Below, piece by piece: positions 1 through 8,506 of a stretch of 64,000 nucleotides of DNA (position 1 is the stretch's first letter; each line of letters begins with the position of its first letter). Under the pieces are notes generated by a model. That model was not told where the DNA came from, ran no database searches, and worked only from the letters and a program-made list of their open reading frames with translations. The translations under genes and the position numbers were made by a program. Origin of the DNA: Candidatus Alistipes avicola (lineage in GTDB: Bacteria > Bacteroidota > Bacteroidia > Bacteroidales > Rikenellaceae); assembly GCA_019118565.1 (NCBI GenBank), contig DWYR01000011.1, positions 62,001-126,000 of the forward strand, read 5' to 3'.

Positions 1-5
1 AGTAT

Positions 6-33
6 AACAACACACAACAGAGAGTGTGTTGTT
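6..33. repeat. Perfect inverted repeat, 10-bp arms
   Basis: Arms 6-15 and 24-33 are exact reverse complements separated by 8 nt. No T-tract follows on either strand, so it is not a typical intrinsic terminator. It lies in or near the start of a leftward transcript predicted from the promoter at 163-193 and could be a leader hairpin, an operator or chance. Confidence 0.45.
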
Positions 34-162
34 GCCATAATCTAAACAAGAAAGAGTGTTGTCCGTTTATCCATTCGCTTTTGAAAACTACCACATTTTC
101 TTAGAAGGATTGTGCGAAAACACTTTCTGTATGTCTGCTTTGTGTAGATACACTCTACATTA

Positions 163-193
163 CAAATATACGGATATTTTATAGAAACACAAA
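163..193 (-). promoter_or_regulatory. Leftward Bacteroidota-type promoter
   Basis: Read on the minus strand, TTTG (193-190), a 19-nt spacer and TATATTTG (170-163) fit the Bacteroidota -33/-7 consensus TTTG-N19-22-TAnnTTTG. It predicts a transcript starting near 156 and leaving the window on the left. Confidence 0.6.
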
Positions 194-273
194 TATTCCT
201 TTTTGAAGGGGGGGTACTTCCTCTTGGGGAGGATATTTACTTGCTTTTGCGGCCGAAAGCCAAATAAATTTCG

Positions 274-281
274 TACATTTG
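274..281 (+). promoter_or_regulatory. -7 element for the flippase gene
   Basis: TACATTTG matches TAnnTTTG and lies 17 bp before the ATG at 298. A TTTG at 246-249 is 24 nt upstream, slightly wider than usual, so the -33 assignment is uncertain. Confidence 0.4.
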
Positions 282-297
282 CCAATTATATCGCATC

Positions 298-1770
298 ATG
301 CTTGAGAAGTTAGCCAAACAAACTGCCATCTACGGCATTAGCACGATTTTCGGCCGGTTCCTGAGTTACCTGCTGACACCCTTCTATACCCGGGTGTTCG
401 ATGCGGCAACCTACGGTATTACGGTCGATGTCTATGCCCTCATTCCCCTTGCGTTGGTGCTGCTTACGATGGGAATGGAATCCACTTATTTCCGTTTTGC
501 GGCGAAGGCCGAGGAGCAGGGGGGCGATGTGCGGGCGGCCAAACGGCGCCTCTTCGCCACGACGTGGGGTGCGACGACGCTTGCGGCGCTTCTCTTTTTC
601 GTGTTGCTGGTGGTTTTCCGGCATCCGGTGTCGGTCTGGATGGGTGAAGCCTATGAGGCGCATCCCGAATACCTGGTTTGGGTCGGTGCGATCATCCTGC
701 TGGATGTGACGACGGCAGTCCCCTATGCGCGCTTGCGGGAGCAGGGACGGGCCGGCCGATATGTCGGAATCCGTCTTTTTAGTGTGGTGGTCAATGTCGT
801 GCTGGCCTTTGTCTTCGGATTTGTCGGCCTGTATGATACTTCGTTCGGTGTAGGATGGGTCTTTGTGGCCAATTTCGTGGCGAGCGCCCTGGCGCTGGCG
901 GCGATTCTTCCGACAACCGATCGGGTGCTGCCCCGTATCGACCGCAAACTGCTGTCTCGGGTATTGATCTATTCGCTCCCGTTGATGGTAAGCGGATTTG
1001 CCGGTACGGCCAATGAGTTCATCGACCGTCAGATGATCAAGTTCCTGGTTCCGGAGGATGCGATGGCTCAAATGGGAATCTACGGCGCGATCGTGAAGAT
1101 CGGTGTGGTCATGGTCCTCTTTACGCAGATGTACCGTCTGGCGGCCGAGCCCTTCTTTTTGGCCGACTACAAGAAGTCCGATTTCGTGGCGATGAATGCC
1201 GCGGCACTGAAATATTTTGTGCTGGCCTCGATGTTTATCTTCCTGGGAATCGTCTTTTTCCGGGACCTTTTCGCCTTGATTGTCGGCCCTGAATTCCGTC
1301 AGGGAATAGGTATTCTGCCGGCGGTGCTGGGGGCCAACATCCTGAGCGGCGTGTGGCTCAACCTTTCGTTCTGGTACAAACGGGAAGAGAAGACCTCCTT
1401 TGCGATCCTGGTAACATTTGTGGGTCTGCTCTTTACGGTGGTCTTCAATGTCATTTTTGTACCGCGCTGGGGATACTACGGAGCCGCCTGGGCGCGTTTA
1501 ATCTGCGAGGCGGCGATGGTGGCCGTCAGCTACTACCTGAATCGTCGCTTCTTTCCGACTCCCTATCCGGTGCGCCGGATCGCCGAGTATGTGCTGCTGG
1601 CACTGTTGGTTTATGGGGTCAGTGTGTTTATGGACCGTTCGGTCTGCTCTGCGGTGGCAAGATATGCGATCAACCTGCTGCTGTTGGCCGGCTATACTTG
1701 CTATGCCGTTCGCCGCGAACGGATTGACGTAAAGGGCTTGATCCGCTCCATCCTGCATCGGGGACGATGA
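298..1770 (+). CDS. Polysaccharide/lipid-linked oligosaccharide flippase (MOP/PST family)
   Basis: Predicted inner-membrane flippase that would move a lipid-linked glycan from the cytoplasmic to the periplasmic leaflet. The 490-residue product is nearly all hydrophobic helices (about 12-14 segments between residues 12 and 480) joined by short charged loops, the normal length and layout for Wzx/PST proteins. The early PFYTRVF stretch (residues 28-34) is typical of these transporters. No glycosyltransferase or polymerase gene is next to it, so the substrate cannot be inferred. It heads a long same-strand run, but a 103-bp gap separates it from the polymerase subunit gene. Confidence 0.85.
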   Translation: MLEKLAKQTAIYGISTIFGRFLSYLLTPFYTRVFDAATYGITVDVYALIPLALVLLTMGMESTYFRFAAKAEEQGGDVRAAKRRLFATTWGATTLAALLFFVLLVVFRHPVSVWMGEAYEAHPEYLVWVGAIILLDVTTAVPYARLREQGRAGRYVGIRLFSVVVNVVLAFVFGFVGLYDTSFGVGWVFVANFVASALALAAILPTTDRVLPRIDRKLLSRVLIYSLPLMVSGFAGTANEFIDRQMIKFLVPEDAMAQMGIYGAIVKIGVVMVLFTQMYRLAAEPFFLADYKKSDFVAMNAAALKYFVLASMFIFLGIVFFRDLFALIVGPEFRQGIGILPAVLGANILSGVWLNLSFWYKREEKTSFAILVTFVGLLFTVVFNVIFVPRWGYYGAAWARLICEAAMVAVSYYLNRRFFPTPYPVRRIAEYVLLALLVYGVSVFMDRSVCSAVARYAINLLLLAGYTCYAVRRERIDVKGLIRSILHRGR

Positions 1771-1873
1771 AAAGAGGGGAAAAATGGTTATCTTGTAGCC
1801 GAACCCGGTAACGGGTGTGGCTTGAAATGATTATACGGGGTGGGTACCCTGGTAAGAGAAACGAAAAATTGTT

Positions 1874-3022
1874 ATGCGGCTTGCAGATGTTGTAGGTCAA
1901 CAGGAGTTGAAACGCCACCTGATCCAGAGTGTGGATGCCGGGCGGGTGAGCCATGCCCAACTCTTCTCCGGGAAACCCGGAGCGGGAACGTTGGCACTGG
2001 CATTGGCCTATGTGCAATATCTGAACTGTACGGATCGGCGGGGGGATGATTCCTGCGGGGAGTGCCCCAACTGCCGGCAGATTGCCTCGTTGGCACACCC
2101 CGATCTGCACTTCGTTTTTCCGGTGAACAAACAGGGGAAGAAGTCGGGGGAGGTGGTCCTGAGCGATGATTTCATGCCGCTCTGGCGCTCGTTGGTAATC
2201 GAAACGGGCGGGTATTTCTCAGCCCAGCAGTGGTACGACCGCCTCGATCTGGGACGTACGTTGAAGGGTGTTATTTCGGCACGGGAGGCGGATGAGATTA
2301 TCCGCAAGCTCTCCTTCAAGAGTTTTTCGGCCGAATACAAATGCGTGGTGATCTGGCAGCCGGAGGCGATGAACGAGGAGGCGGCCAACAAGATCCTGAA
2401 GATCCTTGAGGAGCCGTGGGAGAAGACCCTTTTCCTGCTGGTGAGCGAGCGGCCGGATCTGTTGTTGCCGACGATCCTTTCGCGGGTGCAGGAGGTGGCG
2501 GTGCCGCCGCTGTCGGATTGCGATATTCGCCGACAGATTGAGTTGCGGGGCGAGCGCGATCCTGAGAAGATAGGAACTTTTACCCGGCTGTCCGGCGGCG
2601 ATATGCTCGAATTGGGACATCTGTTGGCCGGAGTCGGCGACGAGATGCGCCGGGATAATTTCGAGTTGTTCTGTTCGCTCATGCGTTTGAGCTATAATGA
2701 CAAACACCTCGAACTCATGGCGTGGGCCGAGGAGGTGGCGCAGCTCTCCCGCGAGGGACAGCGTGCATTCCTGAAGGATATGGTGCGGCTGCTGCGTGAG
2801 AGCTACCTGCTGCATGCGGGGCTGGCCGAGATCAGCGGCGTGTGGGGCGAGGAGGCAACCTTCTGCCGGAACTTTGCGCCGTTTGTCGGCAATGAGAATA
2901 TCGAACCGCTCATCGAGCAGGTCGAGACGGCGATGGCACAGATTTCGCAAAACGGGAATCCGACGATCGTGTTTACCCATTTTGCACTGAGTGTAAGTAA
3001 GATGATAAAACGAAAGAGATAG
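1874..3022 (+). CDS. holB: DNA polymerase III subunit delta' (clamp-loader component)
   Basis: Predicted clamp-loader subunit that helps load the sliding clamp on DNA. The N-terminal AAA+ domain starts VVGQQELKRHL and carries four cysteines (52, 61, 64, 67) in the CxxCxxC zinc-module pattern. The P-loop position reads GKPGAGTL (33-40), lacking the GKT lysine, as expected for the non-ATP-binding delta' rather than for gamma/tau. A conserved EEPWEKTLFLLVSE-type segment follows the sensor region. Length (382) fits. It is followed after 2 bp by folK, so the two are probably cotranscribed. Confidence 0.88.
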   Translation: MRLADVVGQQELKRHLIQSVDAGRVSHAQLFSGKPGAGTLALALAYVQYLNCTDRRGDDSCGECPNCRQIASLAHPDLHFVFPVNKQGKKSGEVVLSDDFMPLWRSLVIETGGYFSAQQWYDRLDLGRTLKGVISAREADEIIRKLSFKSFSAEYKCVVIWQPEAMNEEAANKILKILEEPWEKTLFLLVSERPDLLLPTILSRVQEVAVPPLSDCDIRRQIELRGERDPEKIGTFTRLSGGDMLELGHLLAGVGDEMRRDNFELFCSLMRLSYNDKHLELMAWAEEVAQLSREGQRAFLKDMVRLLRESYLLHAGLAEISGVWGEEATFCRNFAPFVGNENIEPLIEQVETAMAQISQNGNPTIVFTHFALSVSKMIKRKR

Positions 3023-3024
3023 TT

Positions 3025-3531
3025 ATGGCAAGAGCGATTATCCTGATGGGTGGCAACGTAGGCGACGTGAAGAGCCGCCTGCAGAGTGCACAACGGTTGA
3101 TCAACCGGAACGTCGGCCCTGTCATGCGGTGCTCTCACCGCTATACGAGTCCCGCATGGGGATTCGATTCGGACGAATTCTCCAACCAGGTCGTGGAGGT
3201 GGATACCGATCTTCAGCCGGAGGCTCTACTGGATGCCCTACAGGGAATCGAGCAGGAGTTGGGACGAGACCGGACGGCCGAGGCGGCCGAAAAGGCACGT
3301 ACCGGGGCACGCTATTCGTCGCGCAAGATTGATCTGGATATTCTCTTCTACGATGATGAGGTGATCCGAACCGAACGGCTCACCGTGCCTCATCCGTTGA
3401 TCCCGGCGCGGGAGTTTGTTCTGGTTCCGCTTTGCGAATGGATGCGCGACTACCGTCATCCGGTTGAGGGGAAGACCATCGGTGAACTGCTTGATGTGCT
3501 GAATAAAAAGAACGGAAATGAGAAAGCGTAA
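3025..3531 (+). CDS. folK: 2-amino-4-hydroxy-6-hydroxymethyldihydropteridine diphosphokinase
   Basis: Transfers diphosphate from ATP to 6-hydroxymethyl-7,8-dihydropterin in folate synthesis. Family motifs are present: GGNVGD (9-14) near the N-terminus, RKIDLDILFYD (100-110) with the Mg-binding aspartates, and VPHPLI (121-126). The 168-residue length is normal. It starts 2 bp after holB and overlaps the next gene by 14 bp, so translation is probably coupled in this operon. Confidence 0.93.
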   Translation: MARAIILMGGNVGDVKSRLQSAQRLINRNVGPVMRCSHRYTSPAWGFDSDEFSNQVVEVDTDLQPEALLDALQGIEQELGRDRTAEAAEKARTGARYSSRKIDLDILFYDDEVIRTERLTVPHPLIPAREFVLVPLCEWMRDYRHPVEGKTIGELLDVLNKKNGNEKA

Positions 3532-4057
3532 CCTGTTGATTGTCTTTGTGCTGATCCTTCTCGGCTCGATGTCCGGTTGCTTTAAGGAGGTGGGGTATAA
3601 TACCTTTTTGCTGGTCAAGGCTTGGGTGAAGGAGGGCAATTCGAATGCCGTTCCTTTGGAGGGAGGGGTATTGGCTTATGCTTTCGCTGCCGACACGGCT
3701 GGCTGGGATGTACTTTCGTACGAGGATGCCGTGCGGGGAGTGATTACTTCGCGAACCGACTCCCGGACGCAGCAACCCGTAGCACAAGGCGGCTCCTTCG
3801 TCTTTGACGGAGATAACATGTTGGGCATGCATCTGAACGGTCCGTATTTTCTTTTGTTGGTTGTGGATCTTGAAAATCGACTTTACGGGTTTACAGATCA
3901 GGCGATCGGAGAGAATCTTTCGGAGATGTTCGTGAATGTTACTTTTTTCCCGAAAGATGCCGGCAAGCGCTATATTAAGTCGATGAGTTCGAAGAAGTGG
4001 GTCATGTGCAACGACTTCTACGAGGAGCCGGAACCCGAACCGGAGTTGAACGAGTAA
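3518..4057 (+). CDS. Lipoprotein of unknown function
   Basis: I do not recognise the family. The first 20 residues form a lipoprotein signal peptide ending SMSGC (Cys21), followed by about 155 residues of mixed composition without obvious repeats and a Glu/Pro-rich C-terminus (EEPEPEPELNE). It is therefore a predicted envelope lipoprotein. It overlaps folK by 14 bp and precedes a second lipoprotein gene by 20 bp. The acidic residues at the C-terminus, not directly after the Cys, give no surface-export signal. Confidence 0.75.
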   Translation: MRKRNLLIVFVLILLGSMSGCFKEVGYNTFLLVKAWVKEGNSNAVPLEGGVLAYAFAADTAGWDVLSYEDAVRGVITSRTDSRTQQPVAQGGSFVFDGDNMLGMHLNGPYFLLLVVDLENRLYGFTDQAIGENLSEMFVNVTFFPKDAGKRYIKSMSSKKWVMCNDFYEEPEPEPELNE

Positions 4058-4077
4058 CGTAATTTTGAAGAATCGAT

Positions 4078-6060
4078 ATGGACAAAAATAGGAACCGAAT
4101 CATAGGTTGGATACGGGTATGCGTCCTGGCGTTGTTCTGCTCGGGATTCTTGTGGCGTTGCGCCAACATCATGAAACTCGAGGGGGGACCGATCGACACG
4201 ATACCGCCGGTAGTGGTCGGTATGTTGCCGGAGGATTATACGACCGGTTATCCGATCCTGAACGGACCGAAGATTTATATTTCGTTCGACGAATTCGTAC
4301 AGATCAAGGACCAACAGAAGGAGTTTTTCACCTCCCCGCGCATGAAGAAAACGCCGCAGGTCTCTGTCCGGGGACGAGGGATCATGATCCAGATCAAGGA
4401 TACGTTGCTCGAGAATACGACCTATGCGCTCAATTTCGGCAGCTCGATCCGAGACAATAACGAGGGCAATCCGCTCTATTCGTTGCGTTACGTCTTCTCG
4501 ACCGGCCCGGAAGTGGATTCGATGGTTTGTTCGGGTTATACCGAGGATAGCTACAAGGCCGACAGCGTTCCGCAGAGCTTTATCTATTTCTTCCCGGCCG
4601 ATTCGGTCGAGTATGTCGAAGCGTATGACTCGACCCTGTTCAAATATACGCCGGCGGTGATTGCCCGGGCCGAGACCAACGGCATTTTCATTGCCCAGAA
4701 TCTCAAGCCGATCCCTTACCGCGTGTATGCTTTCCAGGACAAGAACAGCAACATGATCTACGAGCCATCGGTCGATCAGGTGGGATTCCTGGAGGGAACG
4801 TATAATCCGGCCGAATTGCCCGACTTCGCCATCTGGTACGATTCGATTCGTCGCTATGTGGTGGCTGAGCCGCAACTCTATTTCCGTATGTTTACCGACG
4901 TAGCGTTCGCTCGTCAGTATTTGCGGGAGTCGGAACGCCCTGCACAGCACAAGGCTTTGCTCTATTTCAACGCCAAACACCCCAGAATCGAACAGATCGT
5001 TTTCGACAGCATCCCTGCCGAGAAGGTGGTTGTCGATCCCCAGTCCCAAGGGGCCGATACGATTGCCTTGTGGTTTAATCTTCCCTCGGAGCAGCTGCCC
5101 GATACGATCCGGGGAGAGATCACCTACGAGCGGCACGATTCGGTCGATCAGTTGGTGACCGTGACCGAGAAGCTGAAGCTTGCATGGCGCTACATCGAAT
5201 CGAAGGAGGAGGCCAAAGAGCGCGAGCGACTCGAAAAGGAGCGCGAGAAGGCGCTTGCTGCAGGCGAGGAGTGGATTGAACCGGAGAAACCGAGTACGTT
5301 TGCCTACAAATTCTCGACAAGCGGCTCGGTAACGCCCGAGACGCATCTTTCGGTTCTTTTCGATTATCCGTTGGTTCGAATGGATTCGGCCTCGATCGTG
5401 ATGAAGCGTATCGAAAACAAGGATACTATCCTTATACCGATTCGTTGGGTGCAGGATACGGCCAATATGCGGAACTGGTTTATTGAGGCACCGTGGCAGC
5501 TTAAAACGGACTATATGCTTACCATTCCTAAGGGAGCTTTGGCCGATATGGCTCAACAACAGAACGATTCAATTTCGCTTACGTATAAGGGTATTGATCC
5601 GGAGAAATATGCTACCTTCATCGTGAATGTTGTGGGCAAGAGCGAAGATGCGAGTTATATTGTTCAGATGCTCAATGATAAGGGGGCTCTTCTTCAAGAG
5701 AAGACAGAGGTAAAGACAGGGCCCGTACGGTTCAATTACGTGCCGGCCGGTAATGTCAAGTTCCGAGTCATCGAGGATGCGAACGGAAACGGCCGTTGGG
5801 ATACGGGTAATGTTGTGGAGCGCCGTCAACCAGAACGAGCCGAATATTATGTTAATGAAAATGGGGAGGATATTTTCGTCTCCAAAGAGAATTGGGAGGT
5901 TGAGGTTACGATGGACATGAATAAAGTTTTCGCACCGGTTACGATGCAGACCCTTGTCGAGACTCTTGAAAAACGAGAAATGCAGCGTCTGCAAAAGCTT
6001 TATGAGCAACGAACCGGGAAAAACGGCCAGACCACCAACAATACCAGCCTACAGCGATGA
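4078..6060 (+). CDS. Ig-like domain lipoprotein (SbsA/Big_5 type)
   Basis: A 660-residue envelope protein. A hydrophobic N-terminal segment ends at Cys28 (context LWRC), followed by the GGPIDTIPP stretch characteristic of Bacteroidota lipoproteins that start with an SbsA-type Ig-like fold (about residues 38-150). A long Lys/Glu-rich segment (around 370-400) is likely helical, and a second beta-rich part follows. The lipobox is imperfect (Trp-Arg before Cys), so lipidation is likely but not certain. Stop and the next start overlap as ATGA, indicating coupling with the barrel protein downstream. The role is unknown; a structural or envelope-assembly role is a guess. Confidence 0.8.
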   Translation: MDKNRNRIIGWIRVCVLALFCSGFLWRCANIMKLEGGPIDTIPPVVVGMLPEDYTTGYPILNGPKIYISFDEFVQIKDQQKEFFTSPRMKKTPQVSVRGRGIMIQIKDTLLENTTYALNFGSSIRDNNEGNPLYSLRYVFSTGPEVDSMVCSGYTEDSYKADSVPQSFIYFFPADSVEYVEAYDSTLFKYTPAVIARAETNGIFIAQNLKPIPYRVYAFQDKNSNMIYEPSVDQVGFLEGTYNPAELPDFAIWYDSIRRYVVAEPQLYFRMFTDVAFARQYLRESERPAQHKALLYFNAKHPRIEQIVFDSIPAEKVVVDPQSQGADTIALWFNLPSEQLPDTIRGEITYERHDSVDQLVTVTEKLKLAWRYIESKEEAKERERLEKEREKALAAGEEWIEPEKPSTFAYKFSTSGSVTPETHLSVLFDYPLVRMDSASIVMKRIENKDTILIPIRWVQDTANMRNWFIEAPWQLKTDYMLTIPKGALADMAQQQNDSISLTYKGIDPEKYATFIVNVVGKSEDASYIVQMLNDKGALLQEKTEVKTGPVRFNYVPAGNVKFRVIEDANGNGRWDTGNVVERRQPERAEYYVNENGEDIFVSKENWEVEVTMDMNKVFAPVTMQTLVETLEKREMQRLQKLYEQRTGKNGQTTNNTSLQR

Positions 6061-6917
6061 GACGTTTTTTAGCGATATGTTTGCTCCTCGGAGCGGTTGT
6101 GTGGGGAGGACAGGCGTATGCCCAGCATACGCTGGGAGTCACGGGAGGTTATGGCTCCGGAACGGCTCGTTTCTATCCCGAACAGGAGACCCGTTCGATT
6201 TGGGGTTGTTATACGGCCGGAGTGACCTGGCGTTATTATGGGCCGCAACGTTTCGTTGGGGGATTCGGTGTCGATTTTGAGTTTCTGCAGCGAGGATTCT
6301 CCTATGCGCCCAATGTTTCCAAAGGAGATGATCCTAGCACTTTTAAATGGTATACACGGCGTGTGAATTCGCTGGTGCTTCCTATTGTTTGGCAGCCACA
6401 TATCTATCTGCTCAAAAACCGGATGCGAGTGTTCCTGGATCTGTCGGTCTACTTTTCCTACAACATCTCTTCGACCTACGTAAACGATTATGCGCGGGCT
6501 CAATACGAGGCGGCGGGACCGGGCAGTCCTCAATACGGGAAACCGTGGCGAGGGGAGTATGATTTCAAGGTGGCGCGGGACAACCGTTGGGGATACGGTC
6601 TGGCCGGTGGAGGAGGGTTTGCCGTACTGGTCGATCGACTGGAGTTCAGTCTGCGGGTGCGTTACTATTTCGGTTATTCGGACCTGTTACGCAATCGTAA
6701 CAAGTATGCGGGGAATACGACGGATATTGCCTCTTCGAAACCGGCTGAGAATCCCTTTACCCATACACCGTTGCGTTCTCCGCTCGACAACTTGACCTTC
6801 ACGGTCGGTATCAGTTATCGTTTCAATAAAGGAGGTTTTACAGAGTGGTCGAATCATCGGCACAAACGAGAGAAGGTCAAGGAGAGTTTTGATTATAAAG
6901 GACAGACGAAAAAATAG
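6057..6917 (+). CDS. Outer-membrane beta-barrel protein (PorT-like)
   Basis: Predicted outer-membrane barrel of 286 residues. It has a signal peptide (about residues 1-22, ending AYAQ) followed by alternating aromatic/glycine beta strands such as TLGVTGGYGSG and YYFGYSDLL, and a late strand LTFTVGISYRF. A basic tail (about 265-286) extends past the barrel. This composition matches the porin/PorT superfamily of Bacteroidota, but the specific function is not clear; PorT itself belongs to type IX secretion, and this protein need not. It is coupled by an ATGA overlap to the preceding lipoprotein gene, suggesting the two act together. Confidence 0.75.
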   Translation: MRRFLAICLLLGAVVWGGQAYAQHTLGVTGGYGSGTARFYPEQETRSIWGCYTAGVTWRYYGPQRFVGGFGVDFEFLQRGFSYAPNVSKGDDPSTFKWYTRRVNSLVLPIVWQPHIYLLKNRMRVFLDLSVYFSYNISSTYVNDYARAQYEAAGPGSPQYGKPWRGEYDFKVARDNRWGYGLAGGGGFAVLVDRLEFSLRVRYYFGYSDLLRNRNKYAGNTTDIASSKPAENPFTHTPLRSPLDNLTFTVGISYRFNKGGFTEWSNHRHKREKVKESFDYKGQTKK

Positions 6918-6926
6918 AAAAACAAT

Positions 6927-7271
6927 ATGGAAACGACACGTCAGCAAAAAATAGCGAAACAGATACAGAAGGATATTGCCGATATTTTCCAAAAAGAGGG
7001 GGCCGAGATTGTCCGGGGAATGTTGGTGACGGTTACGGCCGTCCGGATTTCGCCCGATTTTTCGTATGCAAAGATCTATGTCAGCGTCTTCCCGTTCGAT
7101 AAGAATGAGTCCCTCATGGCTACCCTCGAGCAGAATAACTGGTTTATCCGGCGGGCTCTCGGTCAGCGGATCCGCAACCAGTTGAAGGTGATTCCGGAGA
7201 TTCAGTTTTTTCTGGACGATTCGCTCGAATACATCGAGCAGATCGACCGGGCGATCCACCGGAACGAATAG
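6927..7271 (+). CDS. rbfA: Ribosome-binding factor A
   Basis: Assists late 16S rRNA processing and 30S maturation. The 114-residue protein has the RbfA layout: an N-terminal RQQKIAKQIQKDIADIF helix, a VTVTAVRISPDFSYAKIYVSV strand segment with the typical SPD and AKIYVS motifs, and LGQRIRNQLKVIPEIQF leading to the DDSLEYIEQID end. Length is normal. It lies 9 bp after the barrel gene and 24 bp before an ABC permease gene. Confidence 0.93.
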   Translation: METTRQQKIAKQIQKDIADIFQKEGAEIVRGMLVTVTAVRISPDFSYAKIYVSVFPFDKNESLMATLEQNNWFIRRALGQRIRNQLKVIPEIQFFLDDSLEYIEQIDRAIHRNE

Positions 7272-7295
7272 GCATACTGAACAAGGACCAGTCCG

Positions 7296-8504
7296 ATGCT
7301 TGCCCGTTTTTTTGCCCGTCGCTACCTCTTTTCGCGACAATCGCGTTCGGTAATCAACGTGATTGCGGGCGTGAGCATTCTCTCGTTCGCCATGCCGGTT
7401 GCGGCGATGATCATCCTGCTTTCAGTATTGAATGGTTTTGGAGACTTCGCCAAGGCGATGGGATCGGCTTTTGATGCCGATTTGAGTGTGATGCCGCGTC
7501 AGGGACAGACCTTCCCGATCGAACGACTCGATACGGCGGCTTTGCGACGCGTGGAGGGAGTCGGAGCTTTTTCCGCACTGCTCGAACAACAGGTCTTGCT
7601 CGAACATGACGGGATGCAGGCAGCCGCTACGCTACGAGGGGTCGATCCGGCATATGACAAGGTATTCCCGATTGCACAGACGGTCGCCCCCGGCAGCTGG
7701 AGTGTTCAGCACGGCGATCTTGATCGGGTAGTCCTGGGGCGCGATATGGCGCGTACGCTGGGAGTTCGTTCAGTGATTGATCAGCAGGTGGCCGTTTATG
7801 TCGTTCGCCGGAGCAGTTTCTCGTCGTTGTTGCCGGTGGATGGGTATTCGCTCCGGCGGTTCGAGGTGTCGGGTATCTTCTCGCTTGATATGGAGAGCGA
7901 GCAGCGATATGCCCTCATCTCGTTGCGGGCGGCTCAGGAGCTTTTCGCCCATCCGGGTGAGGCATCGGCTCTGGCGATCCATGTGCTGGATGAGAGCGAT
8001 GTTGCGCGGGTTCGGCGCGAAGTAATCCGGATTGTCGGGAATGACTTTACGGTGCGGACTCGAGAAGAGATGAATGCAACTTTCTTTCGATTGGTTACCT
8101 TTGAGAAGTGGGGTGTCTTCTTTATTTCGTTGCTGGTGTTGATTCTGGCATCGTTCTCGGTGGTGGGGACGCTGGTGATGCTGATGATCGAGAAACGTGA
8201 TGATGTGGCCACGTTGCGGGCCATGGGGGCGGATACACGTCTCATCCGTTCGATTTTTGTCGGGGAGGGATTGCTCATCGGGTCGATCGGAGCCCTTTCG
8301 GGAGCTGTGTTGGGAGTCGGATTCTGTTTGGTGCAGGAGTATTTCGGTATTATTCGAATTCCGGTCGATACGCTTCTCTTGAAGAGTTATCCGGTTGTAT
8401 TGCGATGGGCTGATCTATTGGCTGTGATCGTAGCATTTGCGGGGGTCATTGTCTCCATCTCTCAATTGACGGTACGAAGCGTAATGAAACGTAATAAACT
8501 GTAA
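7296..8504 (+). CDS. LolC/LolE-type ABC transporter permease
   Basis: Predicted inner-membrane permease with an FtsX-type fold: one N-terminal transmembrane helix (about 20-45), a large periplasmic MacB-like domain (about 50-255) and three C-terminal helices (about 268-400). The start, RRYLFSRQ...VINVIAGVSIL, and the SVLNGFGDF sequence after TM1 match LolC/E proteins that extract lipoproteins from the inner membrane. No ATPase (LolD) is adjacent. The 402-residue length is usual. Several lipoprotein genes in the same run fit an envelope role, but substrate assignment is inference. Confidence 0.85.
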   Translation: MLARFFARRYLFSRQSRSVINVIAGVSILSFAMPVAAMIILLSVLNGFGDFAKAMGSAFDADLSVMPRQGQTFPIERLDTAALRRVEGVGAFSALLEQQVLLEHDGMQAAATLRGVDPAYDKVFPIAQTVAPGSWSVQHGDLDRVVLGRDMARTLGVRSVIDQQVAVYVVRRSSFSSLLPVDGYSLRRFEVSGIFSLDMESEQRYALISLRAAQELFAHPGEASALAIHVLDESDVARVRREVIRIVGNDFTVRTREEMNATFFRLVTFEKWGVFFISLLVLILASFSVVGTLVMLMIEKRDDVATLRAMGADTRLIRSIFVGEGLLIGSIGALSGAVLGVGFCLVQEYFGIIRIPVDTLLLKSYPVVLRWADLLAVIVAFAGVIVSISQLTVRSVMKRNKL

Positions 8505-8506
8505 CG

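Larger units (their letters stand above)
1..297. other. Non-coding region at window edge
   Basis: No convincing gene lies wholly in this A/T-rich stretch. It holds a well-formed leftward promoter (163-193), a rightward -7 element before the flippase gene, and an inverted repeat at 6-33. A minus-strand ATG at 36-38 stays open to the window edge (12 codons), so it could be the start of the gene served by the leftward promoter, but that is too short to call. Confidence 0.6.

Noticed and set aside
1..38. Possible minus-strand gene start at 36-38
   Set aside because: Only 12 codons are visible. A leftward promoter makes it possible, but there is too little sequence to call a gene.
4018..5559. 513-codon frame antisense to the Ig-like lipoprotein gene
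   Set aside because: Same explanation: antisense of a supported coding region, no domain or signal.
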